Shown here: in pieces, positions 37,019 to 45,847 of the stretch
Numbering within the stretch: the first letter of the stretch is position 1
Layout: each line of letters starts with the position of its first letter
Assembly: GCA_902539445.1 (NCBI GenBank)
Contig: CACBIY010000003.1
Span: 1 to 64,000 of the forward strand
Direction: 5' to 3'
Source of the DNA: an uncultured Pelagibacteraceae bacterium
GTDB taxonomy: Bacteria > Pseudomonadota > Alphaproteobacteria > Pelagibacterales > Pelagibacteraceae
DNA: 64,000 nucleotides
Position numbers and translations under genes: made by a program
The notes under the pieces: model-generated
Told to the model about the DNA's origin: nothing
What the model saw: the letters and a program-made list of their open reading frames with translations, nothing else
The model's database searches: none

Positions 37019-38086
37019 ATGGTTTTTAAAAATTATTTGGTATTTATGCCAGGTATAATTCTGGCATTTATTCTTTATTCTCTCTCTCAAGGATTTAATA
37101 ATATTATCGGAATTGAACTTCTTGGATATAACAAAAGTCCAATTTCAACTGCAATGATAGCAATACTATTAGGAATTTTTTTTAGTAATTTTTTTGAAAT
37201 TAGGGAAAGCTTCCAAAAAGGTTTGGATTTTAGTAGAGATTATATCTTAAAACTTGGAATAATATGCTTAGGTATACAATTAAAACCATTTGAGTTTTTA
37301 GAATTTGGAAGAATAGCAATTCCATTGATAGTAATTTGTATAGTCAGCGTCTTAATTGTAATAAAATTAATAATAAAAAAACTTCAAATACCTACTAGGA
37401 TGGCTTACTTAATATCAATTGGTAGCACTGTTTGTGGTACCACAGCCATAATGGCAACTGCACCAATAATAAAAGCTAATAGAAGTGAAATTTCTTATGC
37501 AATTGCAAATATTACTTTGTTCGGAATATTATCAATGATGTTATACCCCTACTTTGCGAATTTTTATTTTGAGGGAAACTCATTGTTTGCAGGTCTTTTT
37601 TTAGGAACCGCAATACATGAAACATCGCAAGTTGCTGCAGCTGGATTAATATATGATCAACAGTACAGTAGTCCTGAGACATTAAATATTGCAACTGTCA
37701 CCAAACTTATAAGAAATACTTTTTTAATAGTTATGATCCCTCTTTTTGCCTTGCTTTATTATAGAGGTCTAGTTAAAGAAAAAAGTTACTCTATTTTAAA
37801 AATATTTCCCTATTTTGTATTAGGTTTTATTGGAATGATAGTTTTAAGAAATTTTGGTGATGAAATTTTCTCCACAAATGATAAATGGATTGAAATAATA
37901 AATTTAGTCAAATCTAGTTCTAAAATTTTCTTAACTATGGCTATGGCTGCTATAGGCTTATCAACTAACTTAAAAGATATGAGGAATATGGGTTATAAAC
38001 CTTTTGTTGTTGGATTTGTAGCGATGTTAACTGTTGGTATTGTGAGTATTATTACAATTGAAATGTATCTTAAATTTTTTATTTAG
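37019..38086 (+). CDS. YeiH/UPF0324 family membrane protein (putative sulfate/sulfite exporter)
   Basis: A 355-residue protein with about ten helices. YeiH landmarks: LGIICLGIQLKPFEFLEFG near residue 81, SIGSTVCGTTAIMATAPIIK near 135, FLGTAIHETSQVAAAGLIY near 200 and LTMAMAAIGLSTNLKDMR near 303. The family is annotated as putative sulfate exporters. Directly following suyAB, it may export sulfite, sulfate or another sulfonate product. Its end overlaps the convergent TauE/SafE gene by eight bases. Confidence 0.85.
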   Translation: MVFKNYLVFMPGIILAFILYSLSQGFNNIIGIELLGYNKSPISTAMIAILLGIFFSNFFEIRESFQKGLDFSRDYILKLGIICLGIQLKPFEFLEFGRIAIPLIVICIVSVLIVIKLIIKKLQIPTRMAYLISIGSTVCGTTAIMATAPIIKANRSEISYAIANITLFGILSMMLYPYFANFYFEGNSLFAGLFLGTAIHETSQVAAAGLIYDQQYSSPETLNIATVTKLIRNTFLIVMIPLFALLYYRGLVKEKSYSILKIFPYFVLGFIGMIVLRNFGDEIFSTNDKWIEIINLVKSSSKIFLTMAMAAIGLSTNLKDMRNMGYKPFVVGFVAMLTVGIVSIITIEMYLKFFI

Positions 38087-39176
38087 TTTGTTTTGCTGTT
38101 TTATCAAAATATTTTTTTCTAAACTTTGAAATTGACCTTCTAATAAATGCGGCAGCAATTCCTAGAATAACAGCAAACAAAATAGAGAATAATCCATAAA
38201 AAAATGGCATATCCTCAGAAAACTCTTTTATAAATTTCGAGAAAAAGTTTAAGTCTGGAGATCCAATAGAGGCTACCTCTTTTTGTATTTCTTCAGCAAA
38301 AAAAGTGTCGTAAGCTATTACGATACCAACAATTAATAATAAAATTGCTAACAAGGCTTTTAGTCCGGAGCTGTCAATCTGCTCTCCGAGCTTTTGACCT
38401 ACTTGAACTCCTACTATTGATCCTACAACTAACATTAAAACTAACATTAAATCAATTGATCCATAATTAATTGAGTGAAGAAATGTAACTATCACACTAA
38501 CAAAAATGGTTACAAACAAAGAAGTTCCAGGCACTAATTTTGTTGGCATCTTAATAATATAAATCATTGCTGGTACCAGAATAAACGCACCACCAATACC
38601 CATGATTGCAGCGATAAAACCAACAATTAAACCAATAAAAATTGGTGTAAATATACTTTCGTATAATTTAGATTTTGGAAATCTCATTCTAAAAGGTAGT
38701 CCATGGATCCAATAATGAACATGTAATTTTTTCTTCTCAACAATATTTTTTTTGGCTTTATCAATTTCGCCCAAGCTTTCCACTAGCATTAGAGTTCCAA
38801 TTATTGCAAGAATGTACATATAAGCTAAAGAGATTACTGTATCTATTTTCCCAATATCTTTAAAATATGTGAACGTTAAAATACCCAATATTGTTCCTAT
38901 TGTTCCTCCAATAACAATCATTAATCCCATTTTATAATCCAAAGTATTTTTTAACCAATGAGTGGTAGATCCAGACACAGAAGTTGCTAAGATATTGTTA
39001 GCCTCATTTGCTACAGCATAAGCTGGGGGAACACCCATAAAGATTAAAAAAGGTGTCATTAAAAAACCACCTCCTACTCCAAACAAACCTGAAAGAACAC
39101 CAACAATGGCACTAAGCAAGAGAATTTCAACTGGATTAATATAGACTTGGGCTATAGGTAAAAATACGTCCATCAA
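38079..39176 (-). CDS. TauE/SafE (TSUP) family sulfite exporter
   Basis: A 365-residue protein with two TSUP half-repeats: LSGLFGVGGGFLMTPFLIFMG near residue 27 and IAAIMGIGGAFILVPAMIY near 188. An extra C-terminal helix plus a basic tail (AFIRRSISKFRKKY) extends the usual length. TauE/SafE proteins export sulfite or sulfoacetate formed in sulfonate breakdown. It is the distal gene of the aprM-aprB-aprA cluster, on the same strand, with a small unknown protein and a miniprotein between. Confidence 0.9.
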   Translation of the reverse strand: MMDVFLPIAQVYINPVEILLLSAIVGVLSGLFGVGGGFLMTPFLIFMGVPPAYAVANEANNILATSVSGSTTHWLKNTLDYKMGLMIVIGGTIGTILGILTFTYFKDIGKIDTVISLAYMYILAIIGTLMLVESLGEIDKAKKNIVEKKKLHVHYWIHGLPFRMRFPKSKLYESIFTPIFIGLIVGFIAAIMGIGGAFILVPAMIYIIKMPTKLVPGTSLFVTIFVSVIVTFLHSINYGSIDLMLVLMLVVGSIVGVQVGQKLGEQIDSSGLKALLAILLLIVGIVIAYDTFFAEEIQKEVASIGSPDLNFFSKFIKEFSEDMPFFYGLFSILFAVILGIAAAFIRRSISKFRKKYFDKTAKQTK

Positions 39177-39198
39177 ATATAAAAACTTAAATTATTAC

Positions 39199-39333
39199 TT
39201 ATTTAAAAGTAATAAAAGTTCCAATTATGATAACACCCCAACATGCAGCTATAGCTGATAAAATTCCAGTTTTAATAAAAGTTGTTTTTTTGCTGATTAT
39301 TTTATTTAGAATTTTAATATTTGAAAGATGCAT
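39199..39333 (-). CDS. Small single-helix membrane protein between apr genes and tauE
   Basis: An open frame of 44 residues (MHLSNIKILNKIISKKTTFI at the start) with a basic N-terminus and one helix (TGILSAIAACWGVIIIGTFI). It fills most of the 201-base space between the apr-associated 116-residue gene and the tauE-like gene and reads the same way. It may be an accessory to the sulfite system or simply a conserved miniprotein; no family recognised. Confidence 0.5.
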   Translation of the reverse strand: MHLSNIKILNKIISKKTTFIKTGILSAIAACWGVIIIGTFITFK

Positions 39334-39377
39334 CTAAATCCTTGAATACACCTAGTAAAAAAATTGTCAAACTATAA

Positions 39378-39728
39378 TTAGTAAATTGTTGCTCCAAATA
39401 TTTTGATTTCGTCATCCTCAACCCCAAGTACCAATCTTCCTAAAAACTCTCCAGGTATTTCCTTGTTGGTCTGTTTGATTAATACTGTTATGTGCTCACC
39501 TCGTCTTAAAGTTCCAAAGGGTTTGTAAGTTTCCTCTAAATTTGTGATAATTTTATTGTTTGCCCATTGTTTACCTAGCTCAACTTCATTTGCTCCAAAT
39601 AGCATCTGTGTTGAAAAATCTTTGGTAAAACCTCCATAATCCTTCATATTTGAAGCTCGAACTAAATTTTCCCAAAAAGGTTTGCCTATCTTAAAAATCT
39701 CTTCATCTGACTTTGATAAAAGATCCAT
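39378..39728 (-). CDS. Apr-associated 116-residue protein, unknown
   Basis: A soluble 116-residue protein with no signal peptide. The first half is helical with aromatic residues (GKPFWENLVRASNMKDYGGF) and the second half looks beta-rich (GRLVLGVEDDEIKIFGATIY), so an NTF2-like fold is possible but I cannot confirm it. It follows aprA by 18 bases and is evidently co-transcribed with aprMBA. A role tied to APS reductase, such as assembly or sulfite handling, is inferred from position only. Confidence 0.72.
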   Translation of the reverse strand: MDLLSKSDEEIFKIGKPFWENLVRASNMKDYGGFTKDFSTQMLFGANEVELGKQWANNKIITNLEETYKPFGTLRRGEHITVLIKQTNKEIPGEFLGRLVLGVEDDEIKIFGATIY

Positions 39729-39746
39729 AAATGTTCTTAAAATAAA

Positions 39747-41606
39747 TTATGATGCCTTCTTTTTCTCTTTTTCATCCACAATGTGATAAACTGGAACTTT
39801 TTCTAAAGTAAATTTTCCAGTTTTAGGATCTCTTCTTGAAACTGTCAAACAATGCCAGTTTTCATCGTCTAATTTCATATGATCTCCTCTATAATAATAA
39901 CCTGGCCAACGAGTTTCTTCCCTAAACAAAGTATGCTCAGTCACACATTGTGATGTCAAAGCTCTATGTTTTAACTCCCAAGCCCTCATCAATTGATGAT
40001 AATCTTCTGCACCAACGTGCTCTAAATCCTCTTGTAACCAAGCTAAAAGTTCTAAAGCCTTTTTTAGTAAATTTCCGTTGGTCATATAATTTGAGGTAAT
40101 ACCCCCAACGTATTCATCCATAATCTTTTGAAGTCTTTGTAATCCTTGTATTGGAGAAATATAACTTGGTGAAACTGTTCCTCCAGTTATCTCGTTTTGA
40201 GCAACTGTATAGGTTTCTAGTGGTTTGTAGACAGCTTTTTTAAAATTATCACATTGTTTATCTGTTACATTAATTCCTTCAGCTTTTTTATCTTCAATAT
40301 ATTTCACTGCTGCTTTTGCTGCTAATCTTCCCTCTGTAAAAGATCCTGATGAAAATTTATGTGCACTACCACCCACTGTATCTCCCGCACCAAAAAGTCC
40401 ATCAATTGTTAACATTCTGTTGTAACCCCAGAAGTATTCTGGTGGAGACAAATCTTCAGGCCCACTAACCCATGCTCCTGAACATGTCGCGTGTGATCCC
40501 ATAACGTAAGGTTCGGAAGTTGTTAATTCGGGGTTTGTATACTTTGGATCAATATTTTGTGATGCCCAAACAACAGCTTGTCCAACTGTCATTCCTAAAA
40601 AGTTTTCCCACCCAACTGTTTCTAAATGTGGATCTTGAAAAGCCTCTTTAGTAACCATGTGGATCGGCCCGCCACCAGCAGCAACTTCTTGTATAAATGC
40701 GTGGTTTCTTAAACAAGTAGGAGTTGGATGGTGATCAATATATTCACCAACTAATTCTTTAGTTTGATCATACCATTTTTTTTCATAATTTTCGCCATTA
40801 GCATTTTGTGTATATGTTTTTAAATGTAAAAAATATGCTCCAACAGGTCCATAACCATCTTTAAATCTACACAATACAATTCTATTTTCCATTTGAGTCA
40901 TCTTTGCGCCTGCAGCAATAGGTAGTGCATATGCAGATCCATTACTCCATGGTGCATACCAAGTTCTTCCCATACCTTCTCCAACTGCTCTTGGTTTGAA
41001 AATATGCGATGCACCGCCTGCAGCAACGATAACTGCTTTAGCTCTAAATACATGAAAATCTCCTGTTCTCATATTAAATCCAACAGCTCCACCAATTCTA
41101 TTTTCTTGAGCTTCATCCATTAATAAATGAGTAACCATTATTCTATTATAGATTTTATCTGCAGATTTTTTTGCTGCCTCAGCCACGATTGGCTTATAGC
41201 TTTCACCATGTATCATGATTTGCCATTTACCTTCTCTCAAATATCTTCCAGTTTTTTCATTTTTCATCATTGGAAGACCCCACTCATCAAACATGTGAAC
41301 AGTTGAGTCTACATGACGAGCCATGTCATAACCTAAATCTTCTCTTACCATTCCCATTAAATCATTTCTGGCATATCTAACATGGTCCTCAGGTTGATTT
41401 TCATCCCATTGCATACCCATGTAACAATTAATTGCATATAAACCTTGTGCGACTGCACCACTTCGATCAATGTTTGCTTTTTCAACACAAACAATTTTTA
41501 AATCTCTTCCCCAATGTCTAGCTTCAAATGTTGCTCCAGTACCAGCCATTCCACCACCAACAACTAATACATCACATTCCTCATAATGTGTTTTGTGCTT
41601 AGCCAT
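39747..41606 (-). CDS. aprA: Adenylylsulfate reductase alpha subunit
   Basis: A 619-residue flavoprotein. The FAD motif VLVVGGGMAGTGATFEARHW is at residue 14; further AprA landmarks include GAVAQGLYAINCYMG near 49, VIVAAGGASHIFKPRAVGEG near 193 and YVMGSHATCSGAWVSGPEDL near 368. AprA with AprB interconverts sulfite plus AMP and adenosine 5'-phosphosulfate. In an aerobic heterotroph without dissimilatory sulfite reductase in view, the oxidative direction is expected, detoxifying sulfite from Xsc and SuyAB. The start abuts the aprB stop with a one-base overlap. Confidence 0.95.
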   Translation of the reverse strand: MAKHKTHYEECDVLVVGGGMAGTGATFEARHWGRDLKIVCVEKANIDRSGAVAQGLYAINCYMGMQWDENQPEDHVRYARNDLMGMVREDLGYDMARHVDSTVHMFDEWGLPMMKNEKTGRYLREGKWQIMIHGESYKPIVAEAAKKSADKIYNRIMVTHLLMDEAQENRIGGAVGFNMRTGDFHVFRAKAVIVAAGGASHIFKPRAVGEGMGRTWYAPWSNGSAYALPIAAGAKMTQMENRIVLCRFKDGYGPVGAYFLHLKTYTQNANGENYEKKWYDQTKELVGEYIDHHPTPTCLRNHAFIQEVAAGGGPIHMVTKEAFQDPHLETVGWENFLGMTVGQAVVWASQNIDPKYTNPELTTSEPYVMGSHATCSGAWVSGPEDLSPPEYFWGYNRMLTIDGLFGAGDTVGGSAHKFSSGSFTEGRLAAKAAVKYIEDKKAEGINVTDKQCDNFKKAVYKPLETYTVAQNEITGGTVSPSYISPIQGLQRLQKIMDEYVGGITSNYMTNGNLLKKALELLAWLQEDLEHVGAEDYHQLMRAWELKHRALTSQCVTEHTLFREETRWPGYYYRGDHMKLDDENWHCLTVSRRDPKTGKFTLEKVPVYHIVDEKEKKKAS

Positions 41607-42076
41607 TAATAATAAACACCTTTTTTAAAAGATTCTTTTGGAACTGATGGTAATTCTTTATTAGTATTTAAACCCTCTGGCTCACTATACAATCTTTGTG
41701 AATTAATTTCTCCTTGATTTGGAGTATCACCTTCAGCAAGTTTAGGAATAAATTTACCCCAAGGTTTTGTTGTTATTGGGGATACGAAATTTTTTTCTGT
41801 TCCATTTCTAAATTTGATTTTCCAAGATATGGTTCCTTTTTCCTCTTCTCTTCTAACTCTCACACTGTGACCCATAGGAGCAAAATCAGCATACCCTCTT
41901 ACGTCAATTGCATGATTAGGACATGCTTTAACGCATGAATAACATTCCCAACAAAAATTTGGTTCAATGTTTTTTGCTCTTCGAATATTTTCATCTATGT
42001 GCATGATGTCTGAAGGACATATATCTACACAATGTCCACAACCATCACATCTTGTCATGTATACAAAAGTTGACAT
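41606..42076 (-). CDS. aprB: Adenylylsulfate reductase beta subunit (two 4Fe-4S clusters)
   Basis: A 156-residue ferredoxin-like subunit with two complete cluster motifs: CDGCGHCVDICPSD near residue 10 and CWECYSCVKACPNHA near 42. The C-terminal part (ISWKIKFRNGTEKNFVSPIT) is the extension that wraps around AprA. It carries electrons between the AprA flavin and the membrane partner. The gene lies between aprM (31 bases upstream) and aprA (one-base overlap). Confidence 0.95.
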   Translation of the reverse strand: MSTFVYMTRCDGCGHCVDICPSDIMHIDENIRRAKNIEPNFCWECYSCVKACPNHAIDVRGYADFAPMGHSVRVRREEEKGTISWKIKFRNGTEKNFVSPITTKPWGKFIPKLAEGDTPNQGEINSQRLYSEPEGLNTNKELPSVPKESFKKGVYY

Positions 42077-42107
42077 AATTTATTTTTCTCCTTTTTTTAA
42101 TAACATA

Positions 42108-42902
42108 TTAATAGTGTTTTGGCTCTTCTCTTTTTATACCTAAGCCAAATTGCTCAGGGGCATCTGCTGGTGGGGGAAGATTGTCTCTTGAACCATCAGC
42201 TTCAGCTAGATTTTTTTGTATTGCTGCTCCAGGTTTGTAGAACATATGGGCAAATTTAGACCAATAAACACCACCAAATAAAATTAAATTAGATGCAACA
42301 AATAAAGTTAAAAACAAATATGATAATCCCATTTGTCCGTTAAATTGAGTGTAAGACCATGCTAACCCAAAAGTTGAACATGCAAGTAAGGCTAAAACAA
42401 ATAAATCAGCCTTAATGATTCTATACCAAGGATGAGCTTCCGCTGATACGTCTACTCTCAAAAAAAACCAAAACCAATACCCACCCAAGCAAGTTAACAT
42501 TGCTCCTGTATGCCAAATTAATGACCAGGTTTGAGAACTTGGTTTATCAGCACCTGTGTAACAAAAAACTAAAACAGCTGAAGACACCCAAAATAAAATT
42601 GTTCCGTACATTCCTAGAACATGGGCCAGTCTTCTTTTACCAAAACCTAATTCAGAGGTAGTGCCAATATCAACGACTGTTGTTTTAGCAATAACGGAAA
42701 CCTTTTCACCAACACCTAATTTTTTTGTCGCTGATAGTTTTGCTTTTTTTGCGTTATTAAAAAAATAAGTCAAATTTTTGTGATGTATCATTTGAATGAT
42801 AGTTCCAACCGCAATCAACAAAACCATTGCAATAATAAAAGATTGCATTGCAAAGGGTGAAATAGTTTCTGATAAAATTGAAAATGGATTGTTGCTTAAC
42901 AT
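42108..42902 (-). CDS. aprM: AprM, membrane anchor and quinone-linked partner of APS reductase
   Basis: A 264-residue protein with about five or six helices (MQSFIIAMVLLIAVGTII, then RLAHVLGMYGTILFWVSSAV, IWHTGAMLTCLGGYWFWFFL, LFVLALLACSTFGLAWSY and a final pair). The His/Trp-rich helices fit a haem- or quinone-interacting role. AprM is known next to aprBA in sulfur oxidisers and SAR11, where it would pass sulfite electrons to the quinone pool. It heads the operon with an AAAGGCGGAA ribosome-binding site; the 100 bases upstream should hold the promoter. Confidence 0.85.
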   Translation of the reverse strand: MLSNNPFSILSETISPFAMQSFIIAMVLLIAVGTIIQMIHHKNLTYFFNNAKKAKLSATKKLGVGEKVSVIAKTTVVDIGTTSELGFGKRRLAHVLGMYGTILFWVSSAVLVFCYTGADKPSSQTWSLIWHTGAMLTCLGGYWFWFFLRVDVSAEAHPWYRIIKADLFVLALLACSTFGLAWSYTQFNGQMGLSYLFLTLFVASNLILFGGVYWSKFAHMFYKPGAAIQKNLAEADGSRDNLPPPADAPEQFGLGIKREEPKHY

Positions 42903-43002
42903 TTCCGCCTTTTGTTAAATTTTGAATTAGTTTTAAAGTTTTATATCTAGTTGAATTTATAGTTCAACCTCAAACTGGGGTCAATTTGTCTTTTATAACA
43001 GG

Positions 43003-43401
43003 CTAATTATTTCTTTTATAATGTTGTTTGTTTGGAATGACCGATCGTACTCCACCCTGAGGATTATCTACATCTCCTTCTCTTCGGGGAATCAGGTGAA
43101 AATGACAATGCAAGATAGATTGACCAGATACAATTCCTATATTAGTTCCTAAATTAAATCCTTTAACTAATGGATCTTTATTGATTATTTCTTTTTTTAC
43201 AATTTTTAAAAGATCATTACAGGCTACCAATTCATCATTTGATAGATCAAAATAATCTTTTATGTGTCTTTTAGGTATAATCAAACAATGATGTTCTGAA
43301 ACTGGATATGTGTCATAACTTGCATATGCCAATTTATTTTCATGAGCAAATCCACTTTTTTTAACATTACAAAATAAACAAGGATTGTTTGGGTCTTTCA
43401 T
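43003..43401 (-). CDS. HIT family nucleotide-binding protein
   Basis: A 132-residue histidine triad protein. The triad HCHFHLIPRREGD is near residue 97 and an N-terminal CLFCNV pair of cysteines may bind zinc. HIT proteins hydrolyse nucleoside phosphoramidates or AppppA-like nucleotides. It is three bases downstream of the pabC-like gene and probably ends that operon. Which HIT branch it belongs to (Hint or Fhit-like) is not resolvable here. Confidence 0.9.
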   Translation of the reverse strand: MKDPNNPCLFCNVKKSGFAHENKLAYASYDTYPVSEHHCLIIPKRHIKDYFDLSNDELVACNDLLKIVKKEIINKDPLVKGFNLGTNIGIVSGQSILHCHFHLIPRREGDVDNPQGGVRSVIPNKQHYKRNN

Positions 43402-43404
43402 TTG

Positions 43405-44178
43405 CTAAAATCTATAAGAATTACATTTATTTATAACTGCATCGTATTGTTTTGATAGAAACTTGAATTTTTTTAGGTTTTTTCTTTTCCATTTAAGCTC
43501 ATTTATAGTTTTAACTGAAGCAACCCCTTTCCCAGATCCTATTAATAATATTTCATCATAATTTTTTATTTCTTTAACCAAAATATCTTTTTTAATTATC
43601 TTTCTTATTTTTGTTTTAAAAAATTTATAAGTATTTCCCTCATAATAATCCTTTTTGGGAGTAAAAAATTTTTGATCTTTAACAAATAATAAATTTGAGG
43701 TTCCAGTTTCTAATAATTTCTTATTAGATACCAATGCAATATCTGATTGGGAGTTATCCATTTTAGATAAATAAGATAAGATCTTTTTGTATTTAAGATT
43801 TTTAAACTCTGGTTTTTCTCTTTTTAATTTTACTAATCTCAAATCAAAATTTAATTTTGGTTTAACTCTTTTCCTTAAAGATATTGAAATAACTTTTTTA
43901 TTTATAGCAATTCTCAATAGATGATTGTATTTCCTCTTTTTGGATAAATTTTTATTAATTATTTTTAAAATATCTGACTTTAATGATTTCTTTTTTATTT
44001 GATATTTTTTTAATGATAAAATTAAGTTTTTTAAATGATTATCAAAGAATAAAATTTTTGCTGGTTTACCAAAAATCCACATCGTTGTGAAAATTCCATG
44101 ATCCCCCCAAAGATCTTGGAATTCTATTTGTTTTAAATCTTTAAGCTGATAAGATTTTTTTAATAAGTAAGTTACCAT
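43405..44178 (-). CDS. pabC: Aminodeoxychorismate lyase-like class IV aminotransferase
   Basis: A 257-residue fold-type IV PLP protein. The substrate-strand start GDHGIFTTMWIFGKPAKIL, the likely PLP lysine in NLKYKKILSYLSKMD near residue 130, and ETGTSNLLFVKDQKFFTP near 158 are class IV features. Following pabB and pabA, it would release 4-aminobenzoate from aminodeoxychorismate for folate synthesis. The frame overlaps pabA by 38 bases, unusually long for this window, so the true start may be further inside. D-amino acid or branched-chain aminotransferase are alternatives. Confidence 0.8.
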   Translation of the reverse strand: MVTYLLKKSYQLKDLKQIEFQDLWGDHGIFTTMWIFGKPAKILFFDNHLKNLILSLKKYQIKKKSLKSDILKIINKNLSKKRKYNHLLRIAINKKVISISLRKRVKPKLNFDLRLVKLKREKPEFKNLKYKKILSYLSKMDNSQSDIALVSNKKLLETGTSNLLFVKDQKFFTPKKDYYEGNTYKFFKTKIRKIIKKDILVKEIKNYDEILLIGSGKGVASVKTINELKWKRKNLKKFKFLSKQYDAVINKCNSYRF

Positions 44179-44698
44179 TGATAGTTAAAAAAGATTCTGG
44201 GTGAAATTGAAATCCATAAATTTTTTCCTTTTGATTTTCAAATGCCATTGCGACTTTTGAATTTAAACATCTCATAGTTATCTCAAAATTATTAGATTTA
44301 AAAGGTTCTTTTAATTTTAAAGAATGATACCTGCCAACTTTAAATATTTTTCCTTTTTTGAATAAAGAATTATTAGTGATAACTTTTACATTTGATTGAA
44401 AACCATGATAAATTTTTTTTTGTTCAACAATTTTTGCACCCTCACAAAAAAGAATATGTTGAAATCCTAAACAAATCCCAATGATTTTCTTTTTACCTTT
44501 ATATTTTTTATAAATTTTTGAGGTAATTGGATAATTTTTTGGATTACCGGGCCCAGGTGAAAAAATTATTGTTGATGCTTTTTTAATTTTATTTTCGTTA
44601 ACTTTATCATAGTTATCGCACTCAACTTTATCAAACAAAGCAAATTGATGAACCACATTATGAGTAAAGGAGTCGTTATGATCAATTACATAAATCAT
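44141..44698 (-). CDS. pabA: Aminodeoxychorismate synthase glutamine amidotransferase subunit
   Basis: A 185-residue class I glutamine amidotransferase. It has FSPGPGNPKNYP near residue 47, the nucleophile in IIGICLGFQHILF near 74 and the His-Glu pair in YGFQFHPESFLT near 165. It supplies ammonia to the PabB subunit encoded immediately upstream (4-base overlap). TrpG has the same architecture, but the class IV lyase downstream makes the folate assignment more likely. Confidence 0.87.
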   Translation of the reverse strand: MIYVIDHNDSFTHNVVHQFALFDKVECDNYDKVNENKIKKASTIIFSPGPGNPKNYPITSKIYKKYKGKKKIIGICLGFQHILFCEGAKIVEQKKIYHGFQSNVKVITNNSLFKKGKIFKVGRYHSLKLKEPFKSNNFEITMRCLNSKVAMAFENQKEKIYGFQFHPESFLTINGNLLIKKILSA

Positions 44699-45846
44699 CT
44701 GAATAAATCTATTAACGCCTTAGCTTTAAGAAAATTCTCATTAAACTCATGATTGGCATTACTATCGACAACAACACCTGAGGCAACTGAAATTTCGGAT
44801 ATGTTTTTAAAATTTAAAATTGATCTTATAATAATATTAAATCTCATATCGCCATTGAATTTTATGTAACCAAAACTTCCTGTATAAATATTTCTATTTT
44901 CTTTTTCCTGATTATTTAAAAGATTAAGCGTATTAATCTTTGGACACCCAATAACTGAACCACCTGGCATCATTGCTTTAATTATTTCAAAATTATTTAT
45001 ATTTTTTTTTAATTTTCCCTTAATTAGGCTAACATAATGAAATAGGTCTTTATATTCCTCAACGATTTTTTGTTTAGACAATTTTACTGAACCTACCTTA
45101 CAAATTCTTGATAAATCATTTCTTTCCATATCAACAATCATATTATGCTCTTTGGTTTCTTTTAAATTTTTTCTAAAATAATTTAATGCTTTTATTTTAT
45201 TTAACTGCCTAGTTTTTTTTACGGTCCCAGCTATTGGTTTTGTAGATATGTCACTTCCTTTTTTTATAATTAAGGTTTCTGGGGAACAGCTAATAATTGA
45301 GTAATTATTATCTTTAATCATAAAAGCCTCCGGAGCTAGATTAGTATCAGACAACCTTGAAAAAAAATCTAACGGATTGATTTTTGACTTTGTTTTATAT
45401 TTAGTGCAAATTTTAATTTGATATGTTTCGCCACTCTTTATCTTTTTCTTAAATTTATTGAATATTTTTGTATAATTTTTTCTATTAATATTAATTTTAA
45501 AATCCCCACATTCAAAATTTTTTAAATCATAATTTAACTTGTTACTGAGTTTGATCTTTTTTTCTGGTTTATAAAAAATACCCTTTGGAAAGTTAAAATT
45601 TTTTTGTTTAGGGACTTTTACATGAATCAGATTATTTAATAACTCATATCCAAAAAAACCAATGAAAAGATCTGTGTTAGTTGATTGTTTTTTATTTTTT
45701 TTTGTCAAAAAACTTTTAATATTTTTATTATTTAAAATTATTTTTTTTGAAAAATCAGTGTAAAGATCAAACCCGTTTTGAGATTTATAAATAATGTAGG
45801 GTTTCCCTGATAAATGTATTTTTGTTAATTGATTTATTCTATTCAA
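44695..45846 (-). CDS. pabB: Aminodeoxychorismate synthase component I
   Basis: A 383-residue chorismate-binding enzyme, shorter than typical TrpE or PabB (about 450) because the N-terminal domain is trimmed. The catalytic core is intact: AGTVKKTRQLNKIKA near residue 208, HNMIVDMERNDLSRICK near 233, MPGGSVIGCPKINTLNLL near 290 and YTGSFGYIKFNGDMRFNIII near 318. With PabA it aminates chorismate. It is the first of pabB-pabA-pabC-HIT and follows the MFS gene by a single base. Confidence 0.87.
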   Translation of the reverse strand: MNRINQLTKIHLSGKPYIIYKSQNGFDLYTDFSKKIILNNKNIKSFLTKKNKKQSTNTDLFIGFFGYELLNNLIHVKVPKQKNFNFPKGIFYKPEKKIKLSNKLNYDLKNFECGDFKININRKNYTKIFNKFKKKIKSGETYQIKICTKYKTKSKINPLDFFSRLSDTNLAPEAFMIKDNNYSIISCSPETLIIKKGSDISTKPIAGTVKKTRQLNKIKALNYFRKNLKETKEHNMIVDMERNDLSRICKVGSVKLSKQKIVEEYKDLFHYVSLIKGKLKKNINNFEIIKAMMPGGSVIGCPKINTLNLLNNQEKENRNIYTGSFGYIKFNGDMRFNIIIRSILNFKNISEISVASGVVVDSNANHEFNENFLKAKALIDLFR

Positions 45847-45847
45847 T

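Noticed and set aside
43405-45846. trpE/trpG reading of the chorismate-binding and amidotransferase genes
   Set aside because: The adjacent class IV lyase gene and the absence of other trp genes make the 4-aminobenzoate (pab) assignment better, though sequence alone does not exclude anthranilate synthase.
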